Notes: generated by a model from the letters alone, not told the origin. A DNA stretch of 64,000 nt from Anniella stebbinsi (GCA_029215795.1 JARDYH010000001.1:399999154-400063153), one strand, 5' to 3'; shown: positions 1 to 11,850, numbered from the stretch's first letter. Program-made: numbers and translations.

Positions 1-965
1 TCAATCACTCAATTAATAAAAGGAAGGAAGGAAGGACGTCCCAAATTCACGGCAATATGGCTAAAAGGTTTTTACAGGTTTCAAAAGCACACAAGAACAT
101 CCCTTCCCCATTCTCTTCCTCATCATGCATCTTTTAACTCAGCCAGTTTAGAATTTCAAGCTCGTGTAGACCAAAACCAAAAAACTGAGTGAAAGTGAGT
201 GGCACATTGCATCTCCTCTGGCAAACAGACCTCTTGTCATATCGCTGAGATCGAAAGCTGGGGAAGCTTTCTGGTGCTGTCAAAAAGTCACTGAGGAAGA
301 GCAGAGCAGCATCCCACCTGTCAAGACCTAGAGTTGCTCTTCTGCAACCCCTGTGATATTTCATTCTTGGCGACGGCCTTGCGGTAAAAGCTCTCGCTTG
401 GTCATTAAAAGGCAGGAGCCAAGGTGAGAGCCTGCCAGAACTCAGGGCTCGGGAAAGGCCCGGGGCGGCGGTGGGGAGAGACTGCCTGTCAGTCTTGGCT
501 GAGAGATCAAAGTAAGTGGGGTTTGCACATGGGCTGGATCAAAGGCTGGAATAACGCAAACACAAACAGCAGCTTAGGTGGTAATATTTGGGGGGGGGGG
601 GGGGATAAATAAAGCAGGATCCAGTGGCTAGCCCAGTGCTGACTGCTCTGGCTGGCAGTAGTTTCCAGAATCTTGGAAAGAGGTCTTTGGAATCACTTGC
701 TACCTGGTCCTTTTAAGTGGCAATGCCAGGCACTGAATTTCAGACTTTCTGCATGCCAATAGGCACAGGTGAATCCGCCAAGCCTGATTTCACTCCGGTT
801 CTCATTTTTCCACCTTTAAGTACATTCCATCCCATTTCCACATCACATTGTGATTCTTTTTCAGTCTGCATAAAAATTCAGGCTCATTTTTGCATACGTT
901 TTGCAAACTATACCTGTGAACTTCAGTGGGCCTTAGGGGTGCCTACTCTGTGGTGTGCCTACTCT

Positions 966-1295
966 GTGGGAGAGGGCCTTCTCTGTGGTGGCCCCCCAAT
1001 TATGGAATGATTTCCCTGACGAGGTCCGCCTGCACCAACATTGCTATCTTTTCGGTGCTGGGTTAAGACTTTTCTCTTCTCCCAGGCATTTAGCAATATG
1101 CGACGAGCTCCACTGATGCCGTATCTGTTTTTAAGTTTGGTTGACAGCTGAAAGTTGTTTATAGTTGTTTTTAGATGTATTTTTTTGTGCATGCTGCATG
1201 TTCTTATGAGTTTCAATTTTGTATATTGTTTGTAATTGTTTTAATCTTATGTAAACTGCCAAGAGAGCTTCAGCTATGAGGTGGTATAGAAATGT
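966..1295 (+). mobile_element. 5'-truncated L2-type LINE 3' end
   Basis: Matches the final 100 codons and 3' UTR of the intact copy at 36.2-39.9 kb: GAGGGCCTTCTCTGTGGTGG, a degraded WNDLPDE region, then AAACTGCC..AGAGAGCTTC and a GGTATAGAAATGTAATAA end. It is followed by (AAT)n up to 1342. The frame is broken. Confidence 0.8.
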
Positions 1296-1379
1296 AATAA
1301 CGAAATAATAATAATAATAAATAATAATAATAATAATAACAATAATAATAATTTTAATCTACCTTTCTTTTTTCAAGTC

Positions 1380-1720
1380 TATGCATTTTTGTGCACACGT
1401 GTTCAAGGGTGGCATATTTGGCAATCCATTTTCGCACTGAACGTATTGTTTTTGGGCACCTTCTTCTGAATAGATGCACTTTTTGTACATGCTGTTCCAA
1501 AGGTGTGTGGATTTTGTGCACACTTTTTCAAACGCCCGTTGCTTTTGTACTCATTGGGGTTTTGTTTTGTCTTTTGAGAACCGCATTGTAAGTTTTGAAA
1601 AAGTGTAGGTTTTGACATCCAAATGTGTTCCGGTTCCTGTTTAGATTTGGGAAGTGCGAATTTCAGACGTCCGCATTGGAAAGCAAACCAAAGGCACTCA
1701 CCCGTGCGACGAAGGTGCAA
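1380..1720. repeat. Degenerate tandem-like repeat with GCATTTTTGTGCAC-type units
   Basis: Several imperfect units (ATGCATTTTTGTGCACACG, GATGCACTTTTTGTACATG, GATTTTGTGCACACTTTTTC) recur about every 40-80 bp. The end, with GAGAACCGCATTG and GAAAAAGTG, resembles the segment at 61655-61680. Probably the inside of an old dispersed element. Confidence 0.45.
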
Positions 1721-2877
1721 TGGGCCGCTGAGTTATGATCTTTCTCCGAAAGAACATTTAGAGGTCCAGAACAACGGGGCTTCAGCATTCCATACAGAGT
1801 CCTCAACACCCAAGCAATGTACCAGCCTTAGAAGAGCATGCGTCAGTTCATGAGAGTTGTAGGGGGGATCTTAGGGTGACCAATGGCAGAGAGAGCAGGG
1901 GAAATGCTGTCGAGGTAGCTGATCATTGTCTCTGGTCTTTTTCCTGCCGCGTTCATCAGGGAGCCACCGACGGGCAACAGACAGCCGTGTTTTGGACTGA
2001 AATCGTCGCCGATGTCAGTATTCATAACTAATTAATATGACATTTTAAATTGATTTGTTTCCAAACGGGAACTTCCACTCGCTCACTGTTCAGCCTCGGT
2101 AATGAACTCCCCCTGCCGCTCAAAGGCCGTGCGCCCAAGCTGGAAGCGTCTCTCTTTTCTCCCCCCGTGTGCCCCCCCCGCCTTCTTCTCAAGGTGAAAA
2201 TCTGTAGTATTACGGAGGAAGGGAATTACCCTGCCCCGCAAATCAGAAATGGACCAACCCCAACCTTCCTCCAAAAACATCAATCTTCAAGAGCGAAACA
2301 ACTGCCTTCTCAAAAGTATGTGTGTGTGGGGGGGGGGGGGGGAGATGATTCCATGATTGCCTGTTAGGGTGCAGACTTAAGTGAATGAGCAAGGGAGTGT
2401 GAGAAATGATGGTGCAGGCAAAGGAAAGGGGGTGGAATTTCCAAATGTCACCGAACATTTTAAGTCTGGAAACACCGGGAGCCGAATAGCCAGCAAACCA
2501 ATGCGTTTTTTAACTGGGGCTGAGTCCCATCCCTGTATCCAGCCCTCATCTAAAATATTCCAAGATCAGCTTTGGATTTCATATGGGAGGAGAAAGGCAC
2601 TGAATATTAACAATGTAGTCCTCTTCCCCCACCCACCCAAAATACTCGTGAGCTTCGTCACTGACATGGGGGTCTCTGTGCCAGTGACCTCTTGCACCTG
2701 GGGAAGCAAAACGCTCAGAGCAGAGAGCAAGGCCAGATCTGCACCTTGTGTCAAATCATTAGGATCCCATCATGGTAATCATGTTATATCCCTCTTGCAC
2801 AGTGATATTTTGTAGGACACACAGTGACATTTGTGGCGGCATTTGGATAACGTGGAATAAAAAGCAGGAAATAACAC

Positions 2878-2968
2878 GATGAAAGTGGTATATGGAATGC
2901 ATCATGTGCCCCAACAGTTATCTGTACACTTCAGTACTGCTGTGAAGCGGTAGTGTAAATCTAGCTCA
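2878..2968. mobile_element. Truncated copy of the GGCCAGATCTACACC palindromic element
   Basis: AAAGTGGTATATGGAATGC, CCCCAACAGTTATCTG and a GTAGTGTAAATCTAGC end match one arm of the palindromic elements at 19066-19243 and 12575-12717. Only one side is present. Confidence 0.55.
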
Positions 2969-2977
2969 AGGCATTAA

Positions 2978-3170
2978 TGGGCCTGTTCAGACAACATGCT
3001 AAGCCATGGTCAGGCTGCTAACCCTTTTTCAGCAAAAGGTTAGTGAGCATGCTTAAACTGTAGTTATGTAGCCACCATGGTTGGGCATGGTTCACGCGAC
3101 ACACTAAGCCATGATGTTTAGCTCAGAATGCTTAACCACCATGGCTCAGTGTGTCGTCTGAACAGGGTCA
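2978..3170 (+). mobile_element. Short inverted-repeat DNA element (CCTGTTCAGA ends), copy 1
   Basis: Begins GGGCCTGTTCAGACAAC and ends GTCGTCTGAACAGGGTC, with subterminal inverted TAAGCCATG and CCATGGT blocks. A second copy lies at 11509-11701 in the opposite orientation. No protein is encoded. No target-site duplication could be resolved. Confidence 0.7.
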
Positions 3171-3279
3171 GTGTCAGAAGTGGCTGGGTTCCTGGAAGGA
3201 TGGATGCATGGAAGGAAGGAGGAAGATCATTTTGCAGAAAGCATTTAGCAACATGAAAAATCTCAGGTTCTTCCAAGCT

Positions 3280-3591
3280 CAGGCTGACCATATGAAAAGG
3301 AGGACAGGGCTCATGTAACTTTAACAGTTGTAGAGAAGAGGGAATTTCAGCCTGCATCATTTGTATGCAATTTGTACCTGGTGAAATTCCCTCTTCAGTT
3401 AAAGCTGCAGGGGCCCTGCCCTCTTTTGTATCTGGTCACTCTAGTATAGTACCTGCAACTTTAATTGCTTTGATGAAGAGGTGATTTCACCAGGTACTAA
3501 CTGCATACAAATGACTCCGGCTGAAATTCCCATTTCTCTGCAACTGTTAAAGTTACATTAGTCCTGTCCTCCTTTTCATATGGTCAGCCTA
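3280..3591. mobile_element. hAT-like non-autonomous element, main family copy 1
   Basis: It has the GGCTGACCATATGAAAAGG termini in inverted orientation and the four-arm palindromic body shared by the family. The first base is C rather than T. The flanking octamers TCCAAGCT and TCCAATTC agree at only five positions, so the target duplication is decayed. Noncoding. Confidence 0.85.
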
Positions 3592-3718
3592 TCCAATTCC
3601 CACCATCCCTGACTATTGGCCATGAGAGGTGGGCCTGATAGGAGTTGAAGACCACCACCTGGAGAGCACCAAGTTACATATGGCCACTCTAGGAAAACAA
3701 AGGTGCTAGAGAGGCAGA

Positions 3719-3761
<43 letters not shown>

Positions 3762-4365
3762 GGGGCTGCTTTTATTGCACAGTCCTAACTCAGTAGTTAT
3801 GGGGCATCAAAATATCTTCCCCTCGGTTAGCACTTCTGCTATGGGGAAGCACAGCAGATTTTCTCAGCAGTTAGGAACTAGAGGACCTAGGAACTAGAGG
3901 TGTTGGATCTCTTTCAGCTCAAGGGGAAGATTCTATGCCTGACCATGCCTGCCCTTGATACCATCCTGGGCAGGGCTACTCCATTGGGTCTGCAGAGAGA
4001 CCTCCTCCATCTCCCTCCCTCTTGCCTCACCTGTTGGCTACCAGGCTGCAGCAGAGGGAGAGGTGGGAAACAGGGCTACAAAACTGGTTCTGCTGAAACA
4101 CCAGCTCCATCGGAGAGCGGGGAGCATCCTCTCCTCCCTGAACTGTTTCCATACCAAATGTTCATTTCAAGGACAACTGAGCAACTTATGAATCAGTGTC
4201 TGACTTTACTCTTCCCTCCCCATCGCCTTTTCCTTTTGTGTCGTGTAAGCCTGTCTTGCTTTTACTGATCTTACGTTAGCCACTGTGGGTATCTCTTCAT
4301 CTGAAAAGCAGGGTGAGAGTGCTTAAATAAATAAATGCTGTAGCCCCACATTTTTGTACATTCAC
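3592..4365. other. No gene seen; fragment of a palindromic repeat and (GA)n tract
   Basis: At 3596-3675 there is a remnant resembling the GGGTGGGCAA-type element of 55081. A perfect (GA)n tract lies at about 3724-3759. The remainder shows no recognisable coding sequence. Confidence 0.4.
3724..3759. repeat. (GA)n microsatellite
   Basis: About 18 uninterrupted GA units. Confidence 0.95.
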
Positions 4366-4512
4366 CTTGGGCTGCTTGACCAGAGCTCATTGGTAGAGCA
4401 CAGGTTCGATTCCCGGCGTCTCCAGTAGGTCTGAGAAAGGCTCCTGACTGAAATCCTGGAGAACCAATGCCCAGTCGACATAAACAATACTGAGATAGAT
4501 GGACCATTGGCA
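4366..4512 (+). mobile_element. SINE with tRNA-Ala-like head, internally deleted copy
   Basis: The head has the A-box-like GAGCTCATTGGTAGAGC and the B box GGTTCGATTCC, followed by CGGCGTCTCCAG, as in tRNA-Ala. It lacks about 20 bases of the anticodon arm (compare 16441-16507), so it is not a tRNA gene. The tRNA-unrelated body has CTGACTGAAATCCTGGAGA and a GAGATAGATGGACCATTGG tail. Confidence 0.8.
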
Positions 4513-6474
4513 GGTTCTTCTTCCCTGCCTCCGCTGGTCAAACAGGTCTTGCAGGTTTTTCAACGTCCGACCTAGGTGGGGCCAATGTCTCTTGATTTCC
4601 TTGTTTCCTCCTCCTTTCCTGCTCTGCTTCCTTCCTTCTCCCCCTTTGGTGCCACCTTCACTCATGTGCTTTGCAGTCAACCACCGTAATGCTTTGTAGC
4701 TCCGTCAGTATGTAAATTAAACCAAGCATAGATAGCTTTGTGCTGCTTAATGTTCAGCTGATAAAAATTAATGTGGTGTGAAATGAGCATTTTATCTGAC
4801 TGCAGATACAGTGACGGAGTTAATTAGACTGGCAGAGCAAAATGTTATTAAAACATGGACGGGCCTCGAGTTGTGGACGGCGAGCCGAACCTCAGGATTG
4901 GGGGCGGAGGAAGGGGAGGGGTGTTGTCGGAGGATCCGCGGCATCATGTTAAATCAACTGCGGCACCCTCAGCAAAAGTCCCAGGAATAAGGCAGGAGGA
5001 GAGCGATTGGACATGACTGAGAGAAGTGGGGCTGCTGATGGTTGCATGCCTTGAGTGCGCGAGGGGAAGGTTCATGACAAGCCAAGTGCTCCCAGCAGCG
5101 CACCAAGGAAGCACATTCATCTGCATTAGCACATGTTTGATGGTGTCATCTTGCCGGTCAACAGGGCCAGTTCTAAAGTTCAGCATCTGGGCCCTGTTGG
5201 GGTGATCAATAGCGGCCAAACGTTTAATCTCAAGGGGCTGTTTTAGCAACGCTTCCAATGTGCATTTGGTCAGCTTTCCACCAGAGAGTTTCTGTAGAGA
5301 AAATCTCCAAATTGAGGGGCCTTCCTTAGGCATTTTCTTTGATCTAGATGTGTTGGACTGCAATTCCCACAATTCCTGGCTCCAAACCTCTTTGCCCAGG
5401 CATTTTAAATGGTTGGTTTGAATCTGTCTCTTTTATTATATTTGCTGTCTTCCTTGGTTATGTTATGACAAGAAGGTTGTCTTGTTTTTCTTGTACTACA
5501 GTGACCATTTCGACCACGTTCTTCTACGCAGGAAGGAAGAAGGGCCATTAGAAAATATCTCGGGGGATAAATAAATGGTTTAAGCGTGATACAGGGAAGA
5601 CCAGCCGGAGCCCTGTATAATTTTCTAGGCTTGATTGCCCATAAAGTTACTTCACAGAGCCTTCCACAAAAGAGCGGCTGAGATCATTCCTTGTCGTTTT
5701 GAAAGGGACAGTTCTTCATGAACTCTGATTCATGAACTCACAGTGTTCATTTTGTTACAAGGCCAGGAGAGCGCCAATAAGTTCATATTTGTGATTTGTC
5801 TGACATCAGTTACTATTATTTATTTTCTCTTGTAAGCCTTTTAGCACAGGGATGTGCATCATGTAGCCCTCCATCTGTTTTGGCCTACATCTCCCATGTT
5901 CCTTCACCACTGGCTATGCTGGCTAGGACTGATGGGTACCGTAGGCTATAACATCTACAGGAAAACAACTTGGCCATTGGCCCAGAGAATTCCAGAAGAA
6001 GGGACATCATGGAGGCTCACTTCAATGCCGTGGGGAATAGTGGGACGCATCTTCAGGGCTTTGTGCAGGTGTGTGTGCTTCTTTGGCATTCGGCGTATCA
6101 CGCAAGAGATGTTGACTCAGCAGGAAGCCCTCTTTTCCTCCTCCAGCTGCTGCTTCTGCCTGCACAAAATCCCACAGGGACCACGCACAGGGGCGACTTT
6201 GCCAGCCTGCTGCAATTGCAGAGGGGGCAGAGGTTCATATCTCAAACATTAAAGCATACTTAATGTGATTTAATTTGCATCGCTACTCATTTATCCCATT
6301 GTCAGTCCCGGTTGTTGTCTGGAAGAAAGTAATCATCAAAGCTTCCAGACCTAAGCTGGAGACAGACAAATGCTAACCATGGCTACCTTGAGGTTTGTGG
6401 TTGATGGTTGTTCTGACCCGGTACGTGGCCCAGACTTCTATAGCAATGGGAAATGAAGTAAGAACCTTGCTAGC
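4513..6474. other. No gene seen; unique-looking DNA with one AT-rich block
   Basis: 4720-4860 is rich in TAATTA-like words (TTAATGT, AGTTAATTAGACTGG), is free of recognisable repeats and could be conserved non-coding DNA. 5845-5965 is a degraded half of the palindromic GGCCTACAACTCCCAT-type repeat. No coding region is supported. Confidence 0.35.
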
Positions 6475-6535
6475 TCATGCTAAGTCAGACCCTTGGTCCA
6501 TCTAGCCCAGGATTGTCAACACTGGCTGGCATACG
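6475..6535 (-). mobile_element. Tail fragment of the tRNA-Ala-headed SINE
   Basis: AGTCAGACCCTTGGTCCATC and TAGCCCAGGATTGTCAACAC on the plus strand are the reverse of the ..GACAATACTGAGCTAGATGG tail seen at 4470-4505. The head is absent. Confidence 0.55.
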
Positions 6536-7147
6536 TTCTTTCAACTGCTGCCTAAGGCAGTTGCCTCACTATGCCTAATGGTAGGTCTAGCCCCGGTCTG
6601 ATCGGGTATAAGACCATTTCTCGTGCCCATGTACATTCCAGCGTTAATTGTGGGAGCCCATTTTGAAACCCCTGAAAATATGTCCATGGTTTGTACATCT
6701 GTCGCAACAAAAGGAAAAGGAAAAATCATCTCGGGACCATTTCTGCACAGGGAGAGCTTCAGCTTTCACTGTGAATTTGAAAAAAGCAATCAACCCAGCC
6801 CGTTTGTTTTTAACAAATGAATGAATGAATAAACCATAGCGCATAATCCTACGTTAACAAGACCGGGCGAGTTGGACGGCAGGACGGCTCAAAAACCCTG
6901 GAAAAGCCCGGTCGGCACACAAGCGCTCCATTGATCTCCGGATTACGCTCATTCCCACCAAATGCGTTTCTCGATAATTGTTTCTCACTGAAGGAACAAC
7001 ACCTGCGATGTCTGTCAATACAGCTTTGCAGCGTGGAGGCCCATCATGTCATGAGTGAGACGTTTCTGGCTGGAGGCAAAACCTGAGCTATTAAGTCGAT
7101 AGAATCTACACAACAGAACATTTTATCGACTACTGGATTAAGCCCCA

Positions 7148-7190
<43 letters not shown>

Positions 7191-9011
7191 TGGGCTCAAT
7201 ACTCAAGGATGGATGAGAGTGAAAAACAGCACATTTTTGGTGTGGGGGAGGGCACTTTCGTTAGGTGGCGTTAAACTGTTTGTATCACTGGGATAGTTTT
7301 AATCCTTTCAATTGAGGTGTACACATGCCCAGCGGTGCAGCTCGATAAAATTGGGGGAGGGGCTGTTGGTCTTTTCTGCCCCCTGTTGTGTGCTCAAGAT
7401 TACGGGGTGGGTTTTTTTGAAGGAATAAGCACCCAAGAATCCACATCCAGTAGCAAATAGGGGAAGCAATCACACCAGAAAGGATTTTCTTACAACCAAA
7501 CAGTTCTTTTGTGTGTGGGGGGGGAGGGGGGACATTTCTTCCTCCTCTGACTATTTTGCGCCCAACAAAATCGAGATGGAGGGCTATTTGGCACAGCCCT
7601 TGTTTAAAGGTGGGGAGCGGTTTGGGCAAAATCTGAAACACAAAGCTAATTTCGATTTGCAAGATGGTTGCAGGATACCTTCTGGGTCACATGCTTAGTT
7701 AATGCAGGTCATAGAATTCTGCATGGAATGGAGAAAGTGGATGGGGAGATTTCCCCCCCCTCCCTCTCGTAATAGTGGAACCCAATGGGACTGTTGTGCT
7801 TCAGTTTGAAGGATTAAACAGAAAGGAGGAACAGCTGAGCTTGGGAGTGTTTGGGGAGTGGCCTTCACAGGAACAAGCAGAAGCCAGCTGCAGGCCAACA
7901 CAGCTGACAGCAATTCCTAATCACCACCCTGCCCGATAAAAGACATGCCAGCAGTGATAGGCGGTGCTGGAAGCAACTATTGTTCTTGGTGCTTCGTCTT
8001 TGTCACTTGCATACCAGTTCCTTGATCTTGCCTGGACATAACCTGACCTTGGACCGGACTCTGACTACTCTTTGGCACATTCCTGAACCCAGTGTTGTTT
8101 GACCCAATTTCTGATGGATACTTTGGCTTTTGACCACGGACTGTTTATTGACATTTCCCTCCTGCTTATCTAGTTAATGCTGGCGAATTACAACAGGGAC
8201 CATCCAATGGAACTCAATGGTGAAAGATTCAATACAGATCAAAAGGCACACAGTGCATAGTTGAGCTATGGAATTCACCATCACAAGATGTAGTGATGGC
8301 CATGGGCCACATGGGGTGGGGGTAATGGGAGTTGTAGTCCAACACAACTGGAGGACACCAGCTTTGGGAAAGCTGTTCTACACCATCATGGCTGGCCACC
8401 TTCCATGAAAACCATCTCAGAGTCTCTGTTTTAGCCTCTGCCTTCTTTAAGCATCTTTTGCAAACCCAGCTTGATCCTTTTTCACCCTTGCATCTAACCA
8501 CCCTCACCTTCATGTGCTCCTTCTCAGCTTTTACTGCTCTTTATTGGGGAGGGGGGCTTTTTTCACCCCCACTCTCATTCCTCCTGTCCCTTGTTTCTTT
8601 CCTCTCGCCTTGTATTCCCCCCACCACACACATACACGCTCCATGTCTGCTGACTCCCTCGTTCCTCTTCTACTAAATTATGCCCTATTATTTCCACCGC
8701 CTGAAGATCTCACAGCTGAAGCATTATTTCTAACCGTATTTTGTATTCCTGGTGCATGCTGTAATCTGGTTTGAGTTTTTTATTTTCAGCCAAGCTGCTG
8801 AGGCAGCAGCAGTTTCTCTGTTCGTATTTTGATTGGGGCGGAGTGCTCTCCCCTGCCCCCCCCCCACTTTCTTCTTCTTTTTTACTATGGGGTTGGAACC
8901 TTCTTAGCTCTTGAGCTGAAACATGTGCTTTATTTTTAGAGGCTCGTCCTGCATCCCATCTCCTTCCGTTGTTGAAGCATATATATATATATATATATAT
9001 ATATGGTAGAA
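6536..9011. other. No gene seen; (TA)n tracts and small repeat remnants
   Basis: (TA)n at 7151-7197 and 8979-9004. 8262-8375 holds a LINE-end scrap (GGAATTCACCATCACAAGATG) next to a GGGAGTTGTAGTCC repeat scrap. 7960-8165 is rich in GACCT/GACTCT words like some long dispersed repeats, but I cannot classify it. Confidence 0.35.
7151..7197. repeat. (TA)n microsatellite
   Basis: About 23 uninterrupted TA units. Confidence 0.95.
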
Positions 9012-9052
9012 CAGCCTTGTATGACTTGGCTGCTCCAAGTCATACAAGGCTG
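9012..9052. other. Perfect 18-bp inverted repeat (hairpin)
   Basis: The arms 9012-9029 and 9035-9052 (CAGCCTTGTATGACTTGG and its exact complement) are separated by five bases. It sits directly after a (TA)n tract. Confidence 0.9.
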
Positions 9053-9385
9053 CTCCCTCTGCGCTACACTTCTGGAGGCAGGCAAAAACTTTTTTATTCC
9101 AGCAGGCTGTTGGAAATACTTTGGTCCTGTGTTAATGCATGTTGTTGGTTTATTATTATTGTTGTTGTTGTTGTTGTTGTTGTTTGTTACTGTTTTAAAA
9201 CATTTTAAATGTTTTTAATTTTATGGTAGGTTTAATTCTATTTTCACTTTTGTAAACTTATATTTATATATATATTTAATCTGTACATGTTTTAATCTTG
9301 TAAATCGCCTTGAGTCCTAGACCTGGGAAAAAGGAGGGATATAAATAAATATAATAATAATAATAATAATAATAATAAGACTTCC
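9053..9385 (+). mobile_element. LINE 3' end (CR1/L2 group, distinct subfamily)
   Basis: The remnant coding end GCTACACTTCTGGAGGCAGG..AACTTTTTTATTCCAGCAGG is followed by a T-rich 3' UTR. The end is TGTAAATCGCCTTGAGTCC, GGGAAAAAGGAGGGATATAA and (AAT)n to about 9378. The 3' signature differs from the intact L2-type copy. Confidence 0.6.
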
Positions 9386-10287
9386 AAGTCAATTGTGACC
9401 ATCTAAGCCAAATGCAACCCAAGCTGTCTGTTGGGTGAATGAAAGCCCTGCAGTTTTGGTTTGGTTTGGTTTTTCCAGCTCCAGATAAGAAAATTATATT
9501 CAACTTGGTGAATCACACAAGTTGTACAGGTCTGTCCTTCGGTGGTGATTTTGATGATGGGCAGGAATCACTAAGATTTTCATTCAGTTGTGGGTCTCTT
9601 TAATAAGGACTTTCCAAAATTTGCAAATTTCTCCATAAATGAGCGAGAAAGAACTCTTTAAAAAACACCAAATGTGGGATAAAGCAAGCATAACAAATTC
9701 ATCTCTCTTCAGAGAGGGGTTTGAGAGCGTAGCTCTTAAAAATCTAGGTTTGAATCCCTACGTATTCAGCCATGTTTGCGATCTTCAGTTAAGGTTGCCA
9801 CATCTTGTTTCGCAACAGGCTCCTCACTTTTAAAAGTTATATGGCGGGCAGGTACAATATGGACCTCTCCATCTTGGGAGGAGCTATACCTATGGAATTT
9901 GGCCGGTGCAGCTGGGTGGGACTTTTGTTTTGGCTAATTTTTTATAAACATTTACTCAAATTTGCAGATTTCCCCCATTTTGACAATTTGACTATAGGAG
10001 AAAGTGGAATTGTCAGATTTGACTATCCCTAGGGATGGATGAGCAGCCTGGTGCTCAGCCCCAAAATGAATTGGGCCTTTAGTATATTCTTTTTGACTGC
10101 TGAAAATGGTGTCATCAAGCCTTCGAAAGGAATACTCAAAGCACCCAACTGGTGATCTCCAACTTCCGATGCCTTTCCTTGAATTACCCTCTACAATCTT
10201 CTTCCACGTCTCTGCTCCCAGTTCAAATTACCCTCCCAGATGTTTTTTCTCTATGGTGGAAAATATAGAGGATGGATTGAAACAATG
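9386..10287. other. No gene or clear repeat seen
   Basis: Unique-looking sequence. No frame has recognisable domains. Confidence 0.3.
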
Positions 10288-10295
10288 GCCTACAA

Positions 10296-10615
10296 TAGGG
10301 TGACCATATGAAAAGGAGGACAGGGCTCCTGTAACTTTAACAGTTGCAGAGAAAAGGGAATTTCAGCCGGCATCATTTGTATGCAATTCGTACCTGGTGA
10401 AATTCCCTCTTCATTACAACAGTTAAAGCTGCAGGGGCCCTGCCCTCTTTTGTATCTGGTCACTCTGGTATAGTGCCTGCAACTTTAATTGTTGTGATGA
10501 AGAGGTGATTTCACCAGGTACTAATTGCATACAAATGATGCCGGCTGAAATTCCATTTTCTCTGCAACTGTTAAAGTTACATGAGCCCTGTCCTCCTTTT
10601 CATATGGTCAGCCTA
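10296..10615. mobile_element. hAT-like non-autonomous element, main family copy 2 (8-bp duplication intact)
   Basis: TAGGGTGACCATATGAAAAG at the left end and its near-complement CATATGGTCAGCCTA at the right end. It is flanked by perfect GCCTACAA octamers at 10288-10295 and 10616-10623, as expected for hAT transposition. The inside has four related arms in alternating orientation: about 10296-10370, 10386-10462, 10463-10535 and 10545-10615. Noncoding, so it would need a transposase from elsewhere. Confidence 0.92.
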
Positions 10616-10781
10616 GCCTACAAGGAACAGTTAAGCTCTCCTGCCCTTTTCTGTGATCAGAATCTGAGCCCTTGGAGCTAAATCTCAGTTATATATATTT
10701 AAAATCTACGTTGACCCTGACATTTCCACAAGGCAGGACATTTTCCTAAATACAGCATGCCCTTTTTAGAAACAACAGCGC

Positions 10782-11008
10782 AGAGCCAGCATGGTGTGGT
10801 GGTTAGAGTGCTGGACTGGGACTCAGGAGACCCGAGTTCTAATCCCCTCTCGGCCATGAAGCTCACTGAGTGACTTTGGGCCAATCACTAGCTCTCAACC
10901 TAACCTACCTCATAGGGTTGTTGTGAGGATAAAATGGAGAGGAGGAGGGCTGTGTAAGCCGCCATGGGTTCCTTGCAAGAGGAAAATGGTGGGATATAAA
11001 TGTAATAG
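10782..11008 (+). mobile_element. tRNA-headed SINE (GTGGTTAGAGTG head)
   Basis: GCCAGCATGGTGTGGTGG, TTAGAGTGCTGGACTGGGAC and the B-box-like GAGTTCTAATCCCC are followed by a body with CCTACCTCATAGGGTTGTTG and GAGGATAAAATGGAG and a GGGATATAAATGTAATA end. Three other copies occur in this window. The layout matches squamate tRNA-derived SINEs. Confidence 0.85.
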
Positions 11009-11508
11009 TGTTTTTAAACACACACACTACCAAACCCATGGAATTCTGTTCCTTCAAATGCAGTGGCCTTCGCACATAAGATGGTCAGCCTCTGGCCATT
11101 GCATGTGTGTGTGTGTGTCTGATTATTTACTTCTCTCATTCTATGGAATGTAATAACTTGTTCCAAAATTAGTTACCTTTGATCTGATCAAATGAATGTA
11201 ATCTGAATGCTTAAATTTTGACTGCTTCATACCATTGAAACATCTTGCTATCATTTCAAAAGACTTCCTGCTGTCATCTTTGAAAATGGCCAGCTAGGCA
11301 GACTGCTGTAAGATATGTAGGAGATTATATATATATATCCCCCATGAGGTAGAAGCGTTTCAAAGCATCAAAGCTCCCTGTGAGGTTGCAGGTATGTTAA
11401 ACCCTGATATCAAAACATGGCCATAATATCGTATTGCTCAATGGCTTATGAGCCTTTCTCTTGGCATGCCAACCCTGTTTGCACCACTGAGATTTCACAT
11501 TTCGACTC
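11009..11508. other. No gene seen
   Basis: Short (GT)n at 11105-11119 and (TA)n at 11327-11337. No coding or structured RNA signal was found. Confidence 0.3.
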
Positions 11509-11701
11509 TGACCCTGTTCAGATGACACGCTGAGCCATGGTGGTTAAGCATTGTGAGCTAAACATTATGGCTTAGCGTGTCCTGTGAACCGTTCCTAACC
11601 ATGGTGGCTACATAACCATGGTTTAAACACGCTCTCTAACCATTTGCTGCAAAAGAGTTAGCAGCCTAACCATGTCTGGGCTTGTCATCTGAACAGTCCC
11701 T
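11509..11701 (-). mobile_element. Short inverted-repeat DNA element (CCTGTTCAGA ends), copy 2
   Basis: The reverse of the element at 2978-3170: TGACCCTGTTCAGATGACAC at the left, CATCTGAACAGTCCC at the right, with matching GTTAGCAGCCTAACC and GGTGGCTACATAACCATGG interior blocks. Confidence 0.72.
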
Positions 11702-11737
11702 CTGTCTTTTGCCATTTTACAAATACGTGTATATCTA

Positions 11738-11850
11738 AAACAACAAGGCGTCTTGTGGCACTTTAACAACAAAGACATTTCAGTTTTTCTGGACTGCAGC
11801 CCACTTTGTCACACGCATGAAGTGCTATCGCCTGAGTTGCAAGTGTTGCA
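11738..11850 (-). repeat. Dispersed repeat fragment (ACAAGGCGTCTTGTGGCAC family)
   Basis: CAAGGCGTCTTGTGGCACTT, then a (G)TGGACTGCAGCCCACTTTG, CACGCATGAAGTG motif. The reverse of this pattern is seen at 59390-59485. Probably a 3' end of an old retroposon; class not determined. Confidence 0.5.

Noticed and set aside
7960..8165. Possible LTR fragment with GACCT-rich text
   Set aside because: No LTR pair, primer-binding site or polypurine tract could be found.
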